Below the pieces are notes generated by a model. The model searched no databases, had not been told where the DNA came from, and saw nothing but the letters and a program-made list of their open reading frames with translations. Of a stretch of DNA of 64,000 bases, positions 17,324-27,663 are shown piece after piece. This stretch comes from Crenobacter caeni (lineage in GTDB: Bacteria > Pseudomonadota > Gammaproteobacteria > Burkholderiales > Chromobacteriaceae), in NCBI RefSeq assembly GCF_010435965.1, contig NZ_JAAGAA010000003.1, positions 62,001 through 126,000 of the forward strand. The letters are read 5' to 3'. Every line of letters starts with the position of its first letter. The stretch's first letter is position 1. Both the position numbers and the translations under genes were made by a program.

Positions 17324-19648
17324 ATGCTTGAAATCGAAATCGACGGCAAGAAACTGACCGCCCCGCAGGGCAGCACGGTGATGGAGGCAGCCCATTCGAT
17401 CGGCACCTACATCCCGCATTTCTGCTACCACAAGAAGCTCTCGATCGCGGCGAACTGCCGCATGTGCCTGGTCGAGGTCGAGAAGGCGCCCAAGCCCTTG
17501 CCGGCTTGCGCGACGCCGGTCACCGACGGCATGAAGGTGCATACCCACTCCAGCATGGCGAAGACCGCGCAGGCGGGGGTGATGGAGTTCCTGCTGATCA
17601 ACCACCCGCTGGACTGCCCGATCTGCGACCAGGGCGGCGAGTGCCAGCTGCAGGATATCGCGGTCGGCTACGGCAAGAGCGAGTCCCGCTACCAGGAAGA
17701 AAAGCGCTCGGTGCCGGGCAAGGACATGGGCCCGCTGGTTTCCGCCGAGGAAATGAGCCGCTGCATCCACTGCACGCGCTGCGTGCGCTTCACCGAGGAA
17801 ATCGGCGGCTTTCAGGAAATCGGCATGGCCAACCGAGGCGAGTTCTCGGAAATCCTGCCCTTCCTCGGCAAGACCGTGACCTCGGAAATTTCGGGCAACG
17901 TGATCGACCTGTGCCCGGTCGGCGCGCTGACCTCCAAGCCGTTCCGCTACAGCACCCGTTCGTGGGAGCTGTCTCGCCGCAAGTCGGTCGCCCCGCACGA
18001 CGGCCTGGGTGCCAACCTGATCGTCCAGGTCAAGCAGAACACCGTGATGCGCGTGCTGCCGCTGGAGAACGAGGCGATCAACGAGTGCTGGCTGTCCGAC
18101 CGTGACCGCTTCTCGTACGAAGGCCTGAATAGCGAGCGCCGCCTGAAGAACCCGAAGATCAAGTTCGACGGCAAGTGGCACGACACCGACTGGGAAACCG
18201 CGCTCAACTACGTGGTGAAGGGCCTGAACGGCGTGTCGGCCGACCACGGCAAGGACGCGGTAGGCTTCCTGCTGGGCGCGCGCTCGACGACCGAAGAGCT
18301 GTACCTCGCGCAGAAACTGGCACGCGCCTTCGGTGTTACCAACATCGACTACCGCCTCGGCCGTAGCGACTTCTCCGCCGACGCATTGCGCCAGGGCGGC
18401 GAATGGCTGGGCCTGCCGGTGGCCGAGCTGTCGCAACTGGACGCGCTGCTGGTTGTCGGCAGCACCCTGCGTAGCGAACAGCCGCTGATCGCGGCGCGCC
18501 TGCGCCAGGCTGCGCGCAAGCGCCTGAAGCTCAGCGTCGTGCATGTGGCCGACGACGAACTCTTGATGAACGTGCACGGCAAGCTGCTCGCTGCGCCGCA
18601 GAACCTCGCGGGTGCGCTCGCCCAGGTACTCAAGGCACTCATCGAGATCAAGGGTGGCGACACCGCGATCGACCTCTCTTCCGTCGAGGTTTCGGCGGAA
18701 GCACGCGCCATCGCGCAAAGCCTCGCCGACGGCGAAAAGGGTGCGGTGGTGATCGGTGCGCTTGCGCAGCAACTGCCGAACTACGCCAGCGTCTACGCAG
18801 TCACGCAAGAAATCGCCCGCGTGGCCGGCGGCCGTTTCGGCGTGCTGTCCGACGCCGCCAACAGCGTCGGCGCGGAAGCGGTCGGCGCGCTGCCCAAGGA
18901 CGGCGGCGCCAACGCGGCCGAAATGTTCGCCAAGCCGCGCAAGGCCTACTTCCTCTTGAACACCGAGCCCGAGTTCGACGCCTACGATGCCGCCGGCGCC
19001 GTCGCCGCGCTGAAGCAGGCGCAGACGGTGATCGCGCTGACCGCGTTCGACAGCGAAGGCCTCGCCGACTACGCCGACGTGCTGCTGCCCATCGCGCCGT
19101 TCAGCGAGACCGCCGGCTCCTTCGTCAACATGGAAGGCCGCCTGCAGTTGTTCAACGGCGTGGTCAAGCCGCTGGGCGAGACCCGTCCGGCGTGGAAGGT
19201 GCTGCGCGTGCTGGGCAACCTGCTGCAACTGGACGGTTTCGGCTTCAACAGCGCCGAAGACGTGCGTGCCGAACTGCTCGCTGTGGGCAGCATCGAGTCC
19301 CGCCTGAACAACGCGCTGTCTGACGTGCGCGCGGATGTGTCCGCCAAGGCGGCCACCGTGCGCGTGGGCGAGGTGCCGATGTTCGCGGTCGACGCGATCT
19401 GCCGCAACGCGGCTTCGCTGCAGGCGACCGAGCACGCGGCCGCGCCGGTCGCGCTGCTGTCGGCCGACCTCTACGCGTCGCTGGGCGAACCAACCGAGGT
19501 GCTGCTGAAGCAGGGCGGGGCAGAGGTTCGGATGGGCGCGCGCGTCGACGCGGGCCTCGCGGCCGGCTGCGTGCGCGTGGCGGCGGCAAGCCAGGACACG
19601 CTGGCGCTGGGCGGTCGTTTTGACGCCATCGAGATCAAACGGGGGTAA
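17324..19648 (+). CDS. nuoG: NADH-quinone oxidoreductase subunit G
   Basis: A 774-residue 75-kDa-type iron-sulfur subunit. The N-terminal [2Fe-2S] ferredoxin domain has CYHKKLSIAANCRMC, followed by HPLDCPICDQGGECQLQD for the N5 cluster and CIHCTRCVRF for N4, then a molybdopterin-oxidoreductase-like domain without cofactor (SDRDRFSYEGL, RSTTEELYLAQKLA). It starts 3 bp after nuoF. Length is ordinary for betaproteobacteria. Confidence 0.96.
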   Translation: MLEIEIDGKKLTAPQGSTVMEAAHSIGTYIPHFCYHKKLSIAANCRMCLVEVEKAPKPLPACATPVTDGMKVHTHSSMAKTAQAGVMEFLLINHPLDCPICDQGGECQLQDIAVGYGKSESRYQEEKRSVPGKDMGPLVSAEEMSRCIHCTRCVRFTEEIGGFQEIGMANRGEFSEILPFLGKTVTSEISGNVIDLCPVGALTSKPFRYSTRSWELSRRKSVAPHDGLGANLIVQVKQNTVMRVLPLENEAINECWLSDRDRFSYEGLNSERRLKNPKIKFDGKWHDTDWETALNYVVKGLNGVSADHGKDAVGFLLGARSTTEELYLAQKLARAFGVTNIDYRLGRSDFSADALRQGGEWLGLPVAELSQLDALLVVGSTLRSEQPLIAARLRQAARKRLKLSVVHVADDELLMNVHGKLLAAPQNLAGALAQVLKALIEIKGGDTAIDLSSVEVSAEARAIAQSLADGEKGAVVIGALAQQLPNYASVYAVTQEIARVAGGRFGVLSDAANSVGAEAVGALPKDGGANAAEMFAKPRKAYFLLNTEPEFDAYDAAGAVAALKQAQTVIALTAFDSEGLADYADVLLPIAPFSETAGSFVNMEGRLQLFNGVVKPLGETRPAWKVLRVLGNLLQLDGFGFNSAEDVRAELLAVGSIESRLNNALSDVRADVSAKAATVRVGEVPMFAVDAICRNAASLQATEHAAAPVALLSADLYASLGEPTEVLLKQGGAEVRMGARVDAGLAAGCVRVAAASQDTLALGGRFDAIEIKRG

Positions 19649-19651
19649 GCC

Positions 19652-20698
19652 ATGGAGTTTTTCCAAAGCCTTCTGGGCAACGAGGCGGGGCTCGCCGTGT
19701 GGACCCTGCTGAAGATCGTCGCCATCGTCGCCCCGCTGATGGGCGCGGTGGCGTACCTGACGCTCGCCGAGCGCAAGGTGATCGGTTACATGCAACTGCG
19801 GATCGGCCCGAACCGGGTCGGCCCCAAGGGGCTGCTGCAGCCGATCGCCGACGGCGTGAAGCTCCTGATGAAGGAGATCATCCTGCCGACCAAGTCGAAC
19901 AAGACCCTGTTCCTGGTCGGCCCCATCCTGTCGATCGCACCGGCGCTCGCCGCGTGGGCGGTGGTGCCGTTCGGCGACGGGCTGGTGCTCGCCAACATCG
20001 ACGCGTCGCTGCTCTACATCATGGCGATCACTTCGATGGGCGTGTACGGCGTGATCGTCGCTGGCTGGGCGGCCAACTCGAAGTACTCCTTCCTGGGCGC
20101 GATGCGCTCGGCCGCGCAGATCGTCTCGTACGAGATCGCGATGGGCTTCGCGCTGGTCGGCGTGCTGATGGTGTCGGGCAGCCTGAACCTGGTCGAGATC
20201 GTCAACCAGCAGGGCGCAGGCATGGCCGGCGGTTCGATCCTGTCTTGGAACTGGCTGCCGCTGTTCCCGATGTTCATCGTCTACCTGATCTCGGGTGTCG
20301 CCGAAACCAACCGTGCGCCGTTCGACGTCGCCGAGGGTGAATCGGAGATCGTCGCCGGCTTCCACGTCGAGTACTCGGGCATGGCGTTCGCGGTGTTCTT
20401 CCTCGCCGAGTACGCGAACATGATCCTGATCGCGGCACTGACCTCGATCATGTTCCTCGGCGGCTGGCTGTCGCCTTTCCCGGCGTCGTGGGGCCTGCTC
20501 GGCGCGTCCGGCTTCTTCTGGCTCGCCGTCAAGATGGCGCTGGTGCTGTTCTGCTTCCTGTGGTTCCGCGCGACATTCCCGCGCTACCGCTACGACCAGA
20601 TCATGCGTCTGGGCTGGAAGGTGTTCATCCCGGTGACGCTGGTGTGGGTGGTGGTAGTCGGCGCGTGGATGATGAGCCCGCTGTCCTTGTGGCCATAA
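19652..20698 (+). CDS. nuoH: NADH-quinone oxidoreductase subunit H
   Basis: A 348-residue membrane subunit with eight helices, joining the peripheral arm to the membrane arm and forming part of the quinone tunnel. Signatures are [50 protein letters not shown] and [14 protein letters not shown]. It starts 3 bp after nuoG. Confidence 0.97.
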   Translation: MEFFQSLLGNEAGLAVWTLLKIVAIVAPLMGAVAYLTLAERKVIGYMQLRIGPNRVGPKGLLQPIADGVKLLMKEIILPTKSNKTLFLVGPILSIAPALAAWAVVPFGDGLVLANIDASLLYIMAITSMGVYGVIVAGWAANSKYSFLGAMRSAAQIVSYEIAMGFALVGVLMVSGSLNLVEIVNQQGAGMAGGSILSWNWLPLFPMFIVYLISGVAETNRAPFDVAEGESEIVAGFHVEYSGMAFAVFFLAEYANMILIAALTSIMFLGGWLSPFPASWGLLGASGFFWLAVKMALVLFCFLWFRATFPRYRYDQIMRLGWKVFIPVTLVWVVVVGAWMMSPLSLWP

Positions 20699-20719
20699 GA
20701 CGGGGACCGGAGAAACAAG

Positions 20720-21199
20720 ATGAACAAATTTATCAAGACCTTCTTCCTGGTCGAGCTCCTCAAGGGCCTGTCGGTGACGCTGCGCTACTTCTTCGCGCCG
20801 AAGATCACCGTGCAGTTCCCGGAAGAGAAGACGCCGCTGTCGCCGCGTTTTCGCGGCCTGCACGCGCAGCGCCGCTACGCCAACGGCGAAGAGCGCTGCA
20901 TCGCGTGCAAGCTGTGCGAGGCGGTATGCCCGGCCATGGCCATCACCATCGAGTCCGAGCAGCGTGACGACGGTACCCGCCGTACCAGCCGCTACGACAT
21001 CGACCTGACCAAGTGCATCTTCTGCGGTTTCTGCGAAGAGGCGTGCCCGGTCGACGCGATCGTCGAGACGCATATCTTCGAGTACCACGGCGAGAAGCGC
21101 GGTGACCTTTATTACACCAAGCCCATGCTGCTGGCGATCGGCGACAAGTACGAAGCCGAAATCGCCAAGAACAAGGCGGCCGACGCCAAGTACCGCTAA
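20720..21199 (+). CDS. nuoI: NADH-quinone oxidoreductase subunit I
   Basis: A 159-residue ferredoxin-like subunit with two [4Fe-4S] clusters (N6a, N6b): [16 protein letters not shown] and [16 protein letters not shown]. The ribosome site CGGAGAAAC is unusual in being complementary to the predicted FNR-dependent sRNA seed over eight bases (20709-20716). Confidence 0.97.
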   Translation: MNKFIKTFFLVELLKGLSVTLRYFFAPKITVQFPEEKTPLSPRFRGLHAQRRYANGEERCIACKLCEAVCPAMAITIESEQRDDGTRRTSRYDIDLTKCIFCGFCEEACPVDAIVETHIFEYHGEKRGDLYYTKPMLLAIGDKYEAEIAKNKAADAKYR

Positions 21200-21208
21200 G
21201 GGGGAAAC

Positions 21209-21853
21209 ATGAGCTTTACGATGATCGTCTTTTACGTGCTCTCCGCGATCCTGCTGTTCTCGGCGTTTCGCGTGATCACGGCGAAGAACCCGGTGCACGC
21301 CGCCCTGTGGCTGGTGCTGGCGTTCTTCACCAGCGCCGGGCACTGGTTGCTGCTGGAGGCCGAGTTCCTGGCCATCTCGCTGGTGCTCGTCTACGTCGGC
21401 GCCGTGATGGTGCTGTTCCTGTTCGTGGTGATGATGCTCGACATCAACGTCGAGCAGCTGCGCGAGGGCTTCTGGCGGCACTTCCCGCTGGCGGCCACCG
21501 TCGGCCTGATCATGGCCGCCGAGATGGCGCTGATCCTCGCCGCGCCCGAGACCCGCCTGGCCGACTACGCGCCGGCGGCGCCGCTGGCCGCCGACGCGAG
21601 CAACGTCAAGCAGCTGGGCCTCGAGATCTACACCACCTACCTGATGCCGTTCGAACTGGCGGCGGTGCTGTTGCTGCTGGCGATTGTCGCGGCGATCGCG
21701 CTGACCCAGCGCGAGCGCAAGGACGGCAAGTACGTCGACCCGGCGCGCCAGGTCGAGGTGAAGGCGGCCGACCGCGTTCGCGTGGTGAAGATGGACGCGG
21801 TGCGCGAAGAAGCGCCGCAAACCGAAGCGGCGGATGCCGCCCAGTCGCAGTAA
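21209..21853 (+). CDS. nuoJ: NADH-quinone oxidoreductase subunit J
   Basis: A 214-residue membrane subunit with five helices; [15 protein letters not shown] and [27 protein letters not shown] are diagnostic. The last 40 residues are a charged, variable cytoplasmic tail. It starts 9 bp after nuoI with an AAGGGGG site. Confidence 0.95.
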   Translation: MSFTMIVFYVLSAILLFSAFRVITAKNPVHAALWLVLAFFTSAGHWLLLEAEFLAISLVLVYVGAVMVLFLFVVMMLDINVEQLREGFWRHFPLAATVGLIMAAEMALILAAPETRLADYAPAAPLAADASNVKQLGLEIYTTYLMPFELAAVLLLLAIVAAIALTQRERKDGKYVDPARQVEVKAADRVRVVKMDAVREEAPQTEAADAAQSQ

Positions 21854-21863
21854 GGAGCGCACG

Positions 21864-22169
21864 ATGCTGACCCTGACCCACTATCTGGTGCTGGCCGCGG
21901 CGCTGTTCTCGATCAGCGTGCTGGGGATCTTCCTCAACCGCAAGAACGTGATCGTGCTCCTGATGGCGATCGAGCTGATGCTGTTGGCCGTGAACTTCAA
22001 CTTCATTGCCTTCTCGCACTATCTGTCCGACACCGCCGGCCAGATCTTCGTGTTCTTCATCCTGACGGTGGCCGCCGCGGAATCCGCGATCGGCCTTGCG
22101 ATCCTGGTCGTGCTGTTCCGCAACCAGCGCTCCATCAACGTTGAAGACCTGGGCAGCCTGAAGGGCTGA
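21864..22169 (+). CDS. nuoK: NADH-quinone oxidoreductase subunit K
   Basis: A 101-residue, three-helix antiporter-like (MrpC-type) subunit. [25 protein letters not shown] and the two membrane glutamates in [12 protein letters not shown] and [13 protein letters not shown] are conserved. ATG 21864 is preceded by AAGGAG 10 bp after nuoJ; upstream in-frame ATGs lie inside nuoJ. Confidence 0.96.
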   Translation: MLTLTHYLVLAAALFSISVLGIFLNRKNVIVLLMAIELMLLAVNFNFIAFSHYLSDTAGQIFVFFILTVAAAESAIGLAILVVLFRNQRSINVEDLGSLKG

Positions 22170-22197
22170 CGGATACCAACAAACGAGAAGCCAGAAA

Positions 22198-24243
22198 ATG
22201 GATATGAAGAGCTTGTACCTGCTGATCGCCCTCTCGCCGCTGGCGGGGGCCATCATTGCAGGCTTGTTTGGCTGGGCGATCGGCCGGCGTGCCGCACACA
22301 TCGTGACCATCGCGGGTGTGGCGGTTTCGGCCGCGCTGTCGCTCAAGGTGCTCCACTACTTCCTCAACGGTGGAGCGGTTTTCAACGAGGCGGTCTACAC
22401 CTGGCTGACCGTCGGCGGCATGGAGTTCTCGGTCGGCTTCCTGGTCGACACGCTGACGGCGACCATGCTGGTGGTGGTGACTTCGGTGTCGCTGATGGTG
22501 CACATCTACACCATCGGCTACATGGCCGAGGACCCGGGCTACCAGCGCTTCTTCAGCTACATCTCGCTGTTTACCTTCAGCATGCTGATGCTGGTGATGA
22601 GCAACAACTTCGTCCAGCTGTTCTTCGGCTGGGAAGCGGTCGGCCTCGTCTCCTACCTGCTGATCGGTTTCTGGTTCAAGCGCCCGACGGCGATCTTCGC
22701 GAACCTGAAGGCCTTCCTGGTCAACCGCGTCGGTGACTTCGGCTTCCTGTTGGGCATTGGCTTGGTGCTCGCGCACTTCGGCGGCTCGCTCAATTACAGC
22801 GACGTGTTCGCCGCGCTGCCGCAAGTGGCCGACAAGACGATCCAGATCATCCCGGGCGTCGAGTGGTCCTTGCTGACCGTGACCTGCATCCTGCTGTTTG
22901 TCGGCGCGATGGGTAAATCCGCGCAGTTCCCGCTGCACGTGTGGCTGCCGGACTCGATGGAAGGCCCGACCCCGATCTCGGCGCTGATCCACGCGGCGAC
23001 CATGGTGACTGCCGGCATCTTCATGGTGTCGCGCATGAGCCCGCTGTTCGAGCTGTCCGACACTGCACTGAACGTGGTGATGGTCGCAGGTTCGATCACC
23101 GCGCTGTTCATGGGTTTCCTGGGCATTGTGCAGAACGACATCAAGCGTGTGGTGGCTTACTCGACGCTGTCGCAGCTGGGTTACATGACCGTCGCGCTGG
23201 GCGCATCCGCCTACTCGGTGGCGATGTTCCACGTGATGACGCACGCCTTCTTCAAGGCGCTGCTGTTCCTTGCGGCCGGTTCGGTCATCATCGGCATGCA
23301 CCACGACCAGGACATGCGCAATATGGGCGGCCTGCGCAAGTACATGCCCATCACCTGGATCACCAGCCTGCTGGGTAGCCTCGCGCTGATCGGCACCCCA
23401 TTCTTCTCGGGCTTCTACTCGAAGGACTCGATCATCCTGGCCGTCGAGCACAGCAACCTGCCGGCGTCCGGTTTCGCGACCTTCGCCGTGCTGGCCGGCG
23501 TGTTCGTCACCGCGTTCTACTCCTTCCGCATGTACTTCCTGGTCTTCCACGGCAAGGAGCGCTGGATGGACGCCAAGCACGCGCACGACCACCACGGCGA
23601 CCACGCGGACGAAGAGCCGGACCACGACCACCACCATGGCCTGGGCCCGAACGACAAGCCGCACGAGAGCCCGTGGGTGGTGACGCTGCCCCTGGTGCTG
23701 CTGGCCATCCCGTCGGTGGTGATCGGCTACTTCGCGATCGGCCCCATGGTTGGCGGCGACTTCTTCAAGGGCGTGCTGTTCACCAACCTTGAAGCGCACC
23801 CGGGCCTCGCTGCGGTGATCCCGCACGCCGAGCACGCGCTGGCGATGGGCCTGCACGCCTTCTCGACGCTGCCGTTCTGGCTGGCGTTCGCGGGTGTCGC
23901 GCTGTCGTGGTTCTTCTACATGAAGGCACCGCAGATCCCGGCGAAGATCAAGGAAACCTTCGCGCCGGTACACCGCCTGCTCGAGAACAAGTACTACCTC
24001 GACGAACTGTACTTCGCGGTGTTCGCCAAGGGCAGCCGTGCCCTCGGCACCTTCTTCTGGAAGATCTGCGACATGCTGTTGATCGACGGGCTGATCGTGA
24101 ACGGCTCGGCCGCGCTCGTCGGCAAGCTCGCCCAGAAGGCGCGCCGCCTGCAGACCGGCTTCATCTACAGCTACGCCACGACCATGATCATCGGCATCCT
24201 GGTGCTGGTCACCCTGTGGTTCTCGCAGCTGATCTTCAGATAA
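22198..24243 (+). CDS. nuoL: NADH-quinone oxidoreductase subunit L
   Basis: A 681-residue antiporter-like proton pump at the distal end of the membrane arm. Proton-path signatures include GWEAVGLVSYLLIGFW, GAMGKSAQFPLHVWLPDSMEGPTPISALIHAATMVTAG and a C-terminal long amphipathic helix region. A loop near residues 455-480 is strikingly rich in His and Asp (AHDHHGDHADEEPDHDHHH), a feature of other betaproteobacterial NuoL proteins and possibly metal-binding. An alternative ATG lies two codons downstream. Confidence 0.96.
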   Translation: MDMKSLYLLIALSPLAGAIIAGLFGWAIGRRAAHIVTIAGVAVSAALSLKVLHYFLNGGAVFNEAVYTWLTVGGMEFSVGFLVDTLTATMLVVVTSVSLMVHIYTIGYMAEDPGYQRFFSYISLFTFSMLMLVMSNNFVQLFFGWEAVGLVSYLLIGFWFKRPTAIFANLKAFLVNRVGDFGFLLGIGLVLAHFGGSLNYSDVFAALPQVADKTIQIIPGVEWSLLTVTCILLFVGAMGKSAQFPLHVWLPDSMEGPTPISALIHAATMVTAGIFMVSRMSPLFELSDTALNVVMVAGSITALFMGFLGIVQNDIKRVVAYSTLSQLGYMTVALGASAYSVAMFHVMTHAFFKALLFLAAGSVIIGMHHDQDMRNMGGLRKYMPITWITSLLGSLALIGTPFFSGFYSKDSIILAVEHSNLPASGFATFAVLAGVFVTAFYSFRMYFLVFHGKERWMDAKHAHDHHGDHADEEPDHDHHHGLGPNDKPHESPWVVTLPLVLLAIPSVVIGYFAIGPMVGGDFFKGVLFTNLEAHPGLAAVIPHAEHALAMGLHAFSTLPFWLAFAGVALSWFFYMKAPQIPAKIKETFAPVHRLLENKYYLDELYFAVFAKGSRALGTFFWKICDMLLIDGLIVNGSAALVGKLAQKARRLQTGFIYSYATTMIIGILVLVTLWFSQLIFR

Positions 24244-24283
24244 GCCGCGTGCCGGAAATAGCAAACAACAATAGGTTCGAACT

Positions 24284-25780
24284 ATGTTTTCCAATCTGTT
24301 AAGTCTGGTGATCTGGGTGCCGATCATCGCCGGCGTCCTGGTCCTGGCCACCGGCGACGACAGGCGCGCACCGCTCGCGCGCTGGATCGCGCTGGCCGGC
24401 TCCGCGCTCGGCTTCGCCGCGTCGCTGCCGCTCTTCACCGCGTTCGATACCCTGAACGGCGGCATGCAGTTCGTCGAGTTCGCCCCGTGGATCTCGGCGC
24501 TCAACATCAACTACCACCTGGGCGTCGACGGCCTGTCCATGCTGTTCGTCGTGCTCAACAGCTTCATCACCATGCTGGTGGTGATTGCCGGCTGGCAGGT
24601 GATCGAGCAGCGCGTCGCGCAGTACATGGCCGCCTTCCTGGTGATGTCCGGCCTGATCAACGGCGCGTTCGCCGCGCTGGACGCGATCCTGTTCTACGTG
24701 TTCTTCGAGGCGATGCTGATCCCGATGTACCTGATCATCGGGGTGTGGGGTGGCCCGCGCCGCGTGTACGCGTCGATCAAGTTCTTCCTGTACACGCTGT
24801 TGGGTTCGCTCTTGATGCTGGTCGCGCTGATCTGGCTCTATTTCGCCGCCGGCAAGAGCTTCTCGATCGAGGCGTTCCAAGACATCGCGCAGATCCCGCT
24901 GACCGTGCAGATCCTGCTCTTCATCGCCTTCTTCATGTCCTTCGCGGTGAAGGTGCCGATGTGGCCGGTGCACACCTGGCTGCCGGACGCGCACGTCGAG
25001 GCGCCGACCGGCGGCTCGATGGTGCTGGCCGCGATCACCCTGAAGATCGGCGCCTACGGCTTCCTGCGGTTCGTGCTGCCCATCGTGCCGGACGCCGCGC
25101 GCGAGCTCGCACCGATCGTGGTTGCGCTGTCGCTGGTCGCTGTCGTCTACATCGGCCTGGTCGCGCTGGTGCAGACCGACATGAAGAAGCTGGTCGCTTA
25201 CTCGTCGATCTCGCACATGGGCTTCGTGACGCTGGGCCTGTTCCTCTTTACCGGCTCGGAACTTAACGTGTGGGCGGTGGAAGGCGCGATCGTGCAGATG
25301 GTCAGCCACGGCTTCGTGTCCGCCGCGATGTTCTTCTGCATCGGCGTGATGTACGACCGCGTGCACAGCCGCAACATCGCCGACTACGGCGGCGTCGCCA
25401 ACCGCATGCCGATCTTCGCCGCCTTCATGGTGCTGTTCGCGATGGCCAACTCCGGCCTGCCGGCGACCTCCGGCTTCGTCGGCGAGTTCATGGTGATCAT
25501 GGGCGCGCTGCAGGTGAACTTCTGGGTGGCCGCGCTGGCGTCGCTGACGCTGATCTTCGGCGCTGCGTACACGCTGTGGATGGTCAAGCGCACCATCTTC
25601 GGCGAGGTGGCCAACCACCACGTCGACGAGCTGACCGACGTGAACAAGCGCGAGTTCCTGGTGCTGGCCGTGCTGGCCATCGCCGTGCTCGGCATGGGCC
25701 TGTACCCGCAGATGTTCGTCGACAAGATGCACCTCGCGGTGAACGACCTGATCGCGCATGTCGCGCAAAGCAAGCTGTAA
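24284..25780 (+). CDS. nuoM: NADH-quinone oxidoreductase subunit M
   Basis: A 498-residue antiporter-like pump. Conserved NYHLGVDGLSMLFV, FFEAMLIPMYLIIGVWGG with the key glutamate, FAVKVPMWPVHTWLPDAHVEAPTGGSMVLA and VAYSSISHMGFV are present. It starts 40 bp after nuoL, one of the longer gaps in the operon, with no hairpin seen there. Confidence 0.96.
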   Translation: MFSNLLSLVIWVPIIAGVLVLATGDDRRAPLARWIALAGSALGFAASLPLFTAFDTLNGGMQFVEFAPWISALNINYHLGVDGLSMLFVVLNSFITMLVVIAGWQVIEQRVAQYMAAFLVMSGLINGAFAALDAILFYVFFEAMLIPMYLIIGVWGGPRRVYASIKFFLYTLLGSLLMLVALIWLYFAAGKSFSIEAFQDIAQIPLTVQILLFIAFFMSFAVKVPMWPVHTWLPDAHVEAPTGGSMVLAAITLKIGAYGFLRFVLPIVPDAARELAPIVVALSLVAVVYIGLVALVQTDMKKLVAYSSISHMGFVTLGLFLFTGSELNVWAVEGAIVQMVSHGFVSAAMFFCIGVMYDRVHSRNIADYGGVANRMPIFAAFMVLFAMANSGLPATSGFVGEFMVIMGALQVNFWVAALASLTLIFGAAYTLWMVKRTIFGEVANHHVDELTDVNKREFLVLAVLAIAVLGMGLYPQMFVDKMHLAVNDLIAHVAQSKL

Positions 25781-25798
25781 GGCCACAAGGACAAAGCA

Positions 25799-27283
25799 AT
25801 GAATTGGGCTGATCTGAATCTGATGCCGGCGCTGCCCGAGCTGTTCCTGCTCGGTGCGCTGTCGTTCATCCTGGTGTTCGACCTGTTCGTCCCCGACGAG
25901 AAGCGCGGCGTCACCTACGTGCTGTCGCTGTTGACGGTGGCGCTGTGCGCGGTGCTGCAGGTCGCGACCTTCGAGCCGTTCGCGGTGACCACCTTCTCCG
26001 GCATGTTCGTCGACGACCCGGTCGCCGACATCATCAAGGTCGCCATGTACGGCGCGACCGCCGCCACGCTGGTGTACTCCCGCCAGTACGTCGCCGACAA
26101 CGGCATGTTCCGCGGCGAGTATTTCACGCTGAGCCTGTTCGCGCTGTTGGGCATGAACGTGATGGTGTCGTCCGCCAACTTCGTCACGCTCTATATCGGC
26201 CTCGAACTGCTGTCGCTGGCGCTCTACGCGCTGATCGCCCTCAAGCGCGACTCGGCAGCCGGCACCGAAGCGGCGATGAAGTACTTCGTGCTGGGCGCGC
26301 TCGCCTCGGGCATGCTGCTGTACGGCATGTCGATGGTGTACGGTGCGACTGGCTCGCTCGATATCCACGTGATTGCCACCGGGATCTCGCGTCCGGAAAC
26401 CAATATCGTGCTCTTGGTGTTCGGCCTGGTGTTCCTGGTCGCCGGCCTCGCCTTCAAGCTGGGCGCCGTGCCCTTCCATATGTGGGTGCCCGACGTCTAC
26501 CAGGGCGCGCCGCTGGCGGTGACGCTGATGCTGGGCGCCGCGCCCAAGCTCGCCGCCTTCGTGTTTGTCATCCGCATCCTGGCGCAGGGCCTGGGCGAGC
26601 TGGCTGCACAGTGGCAGGGCATGCTGGTGCTGATCGCCGCGCTGTCGATGCTGATCGGCAACCTGGCCGCGGTCGCGCAGACCAATATCCGCCGCATGCT
26701 CGCCTACTCGACCATCTCGCACATGGGCTTTTTGCTGCTGGGTGTGCTGGCCGGTAACGAGCAGGGCTACGCTTCGGCGATGTTCTACGCGCTCACCTAC
26801 GTGCTGATGTCGCTGGCCGCCTTCGGCGTGCTGCTCGCGCTCTCTCGCGCCGGCTTCGAATGCGACAAGGTCGACGACCTGAAGGGCCTGAACGCGAGGA
26901 GCAGCTGGTACGCCTTCCTGATGCTGCTGGTGATGTTCTCGATGGCCGGCATCCCGCCCCTGGCCGGTTTCTACGCCAAGTTCGCAGTGCTGCGCGCGGT
27001 GGTCGACCTGCCGGTGCTCGACTTCGGCTTCTTCGCGGGCTCGCCGGTGTACCTGGCGGTGTTTGCGGTGCTGATGTCGCTGGTTGGCGCGTTCTACTAC
27101 CTGCGCGTGGTCAAGGTGATGTACTTTGACGGCAGCCAGACCGACGCGCCCATCGTCGTTCGCGGCGACATGAAGCTTCTGCTGTCGGTCAACGCGCTGG
27201 CGCTGTTGGTGATCGGCCTGCTGCCGGAGCGTCTGGTGGAACTTTGCATTGACGCGATGCGTCAATCGCTGGCCAGCTTCTGA
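25799..27283 (+). CDS. nuoN: NADH-quinone oxidoreductase subunit N
   Basis: A 494-residue antiporter-like pump, last nuo gene. GLELLSLALYALIALKRDS, GLAFKLGAVPFHMWVPDVYQGAP and LAYSTISHMGFLLLG are canonical. It starts 18 bp after nuoM and is followed by an intrinsic terminator at 27303-27336. Confidence 0.96.
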   Translation: MNWADLNLMPALPELFLLGALSFILVFDLFVPDEKRGVTYVLSLLTVALCAVLQVATFEPFAVTTFSGMFVDDPVADIIKVAMYGATAATLVYSRQYVADNGMFRGEYFTLSLFALLGMNVMVSSANFVTLYIGLELLSLALYALIALKRDSAAGTEAAMKYFVLGALASGMLLYGMSMVYGATGSLDIHVIATGISRPETNIVLLVFGLVFLVAGLAFKLGAVPFHMWVPDVYQGAPLAVTLMLGAAPKLAAFVFVIRILAQGLGELAAQWQGMLVLIAALSMLIGNLAAVAQTNIRRMLAYSTISHMGFLLLGVLAGNEQGYASAMFYALTYVLMSLAAFGVLLALSRAGFECDKVDDLKGLNARSSWYAFLMLLVMFSMAGIPPLAGFYAKFAVLRAVVDLPVLDFGFFAGSPVYLAVFAVLMSLVGAFYYLRVVKVMYFDGSQTDAPIVVRGDMKLLLSVNALALLVIGLLPERLVELCIDAMRQSLASF

Positions 27284-27302
27284 ACCCGGAAAGCCCTGGC
27301 CG

Positions 27303-27336
27303 GGCGTGTCGCGGACGACCGCGGCACGCCTTTTTT
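27303..27336 (+). terminator. Intrinsic terminator after nuoN
   Basis: GGCGTG(T)CGCGG pairs with CCGCG(G)CACGCC around ACGA and is followed by six T. It ends 18 bp before the DUF2818 start, so that gene depends on read-through or on its own promoter. Confidence 0.75.
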
Positions 27337-27354
27337 CATTGATGGAGCCTGACC

Positions 27355-27663
27355 GTGCAAGAAAGTGTGATCCTGTTGACCGTCGTCGCCTGTATCGCGG
27401 CGAACCTGCCCTTTGTCAGCCGCCGCCTGTTCGGCGTGTTGCGCGTGAAGGACAAGCATTTCGGCTGGGAGGCGCTGGAGCTGGTAGTGCTCTACCTCGC
27501 AGTGGGCGGGCTCGCCCGCGTACTCGAGGCGCAGCACATGCCGGTACACGCGCAGAACTGGCAGTTCTACGTGACCACCTTCGCGCTGTTCGTAGTGTTC
27601 GCCTTCCCCGGCTTCGTCGCCCGCCACTTCTGGCGCGCGCACCCGGTGCGCAAGGCCGCCTGA
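27355..27663 (+). CDS. DUF2818 family membrane protein
   Basis: A 102-residue protein with two or three predicted membrane helices (VILLTVVACIAANLPFVSRR, ALELVVLYLAVGGLARVLE, FYVTTFALFVVFAFPGFVARHFW). The family is found just after nuoN in many betaproteobacteria; its function is unknown, and an accessory role with complex I is only suggested by position. The start is a GTG at 27355 with GGAG upstream. Confidence 0.88.
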   Translation: MQESVILLTVVACIAANLPFVSRRLFGVLRVKDKHFGWEALELVVLYLAVGGLARVLEAQHMPVHAQNWQFYVTTFALFVVFAFPGFVARHFWRAHPVRKAA

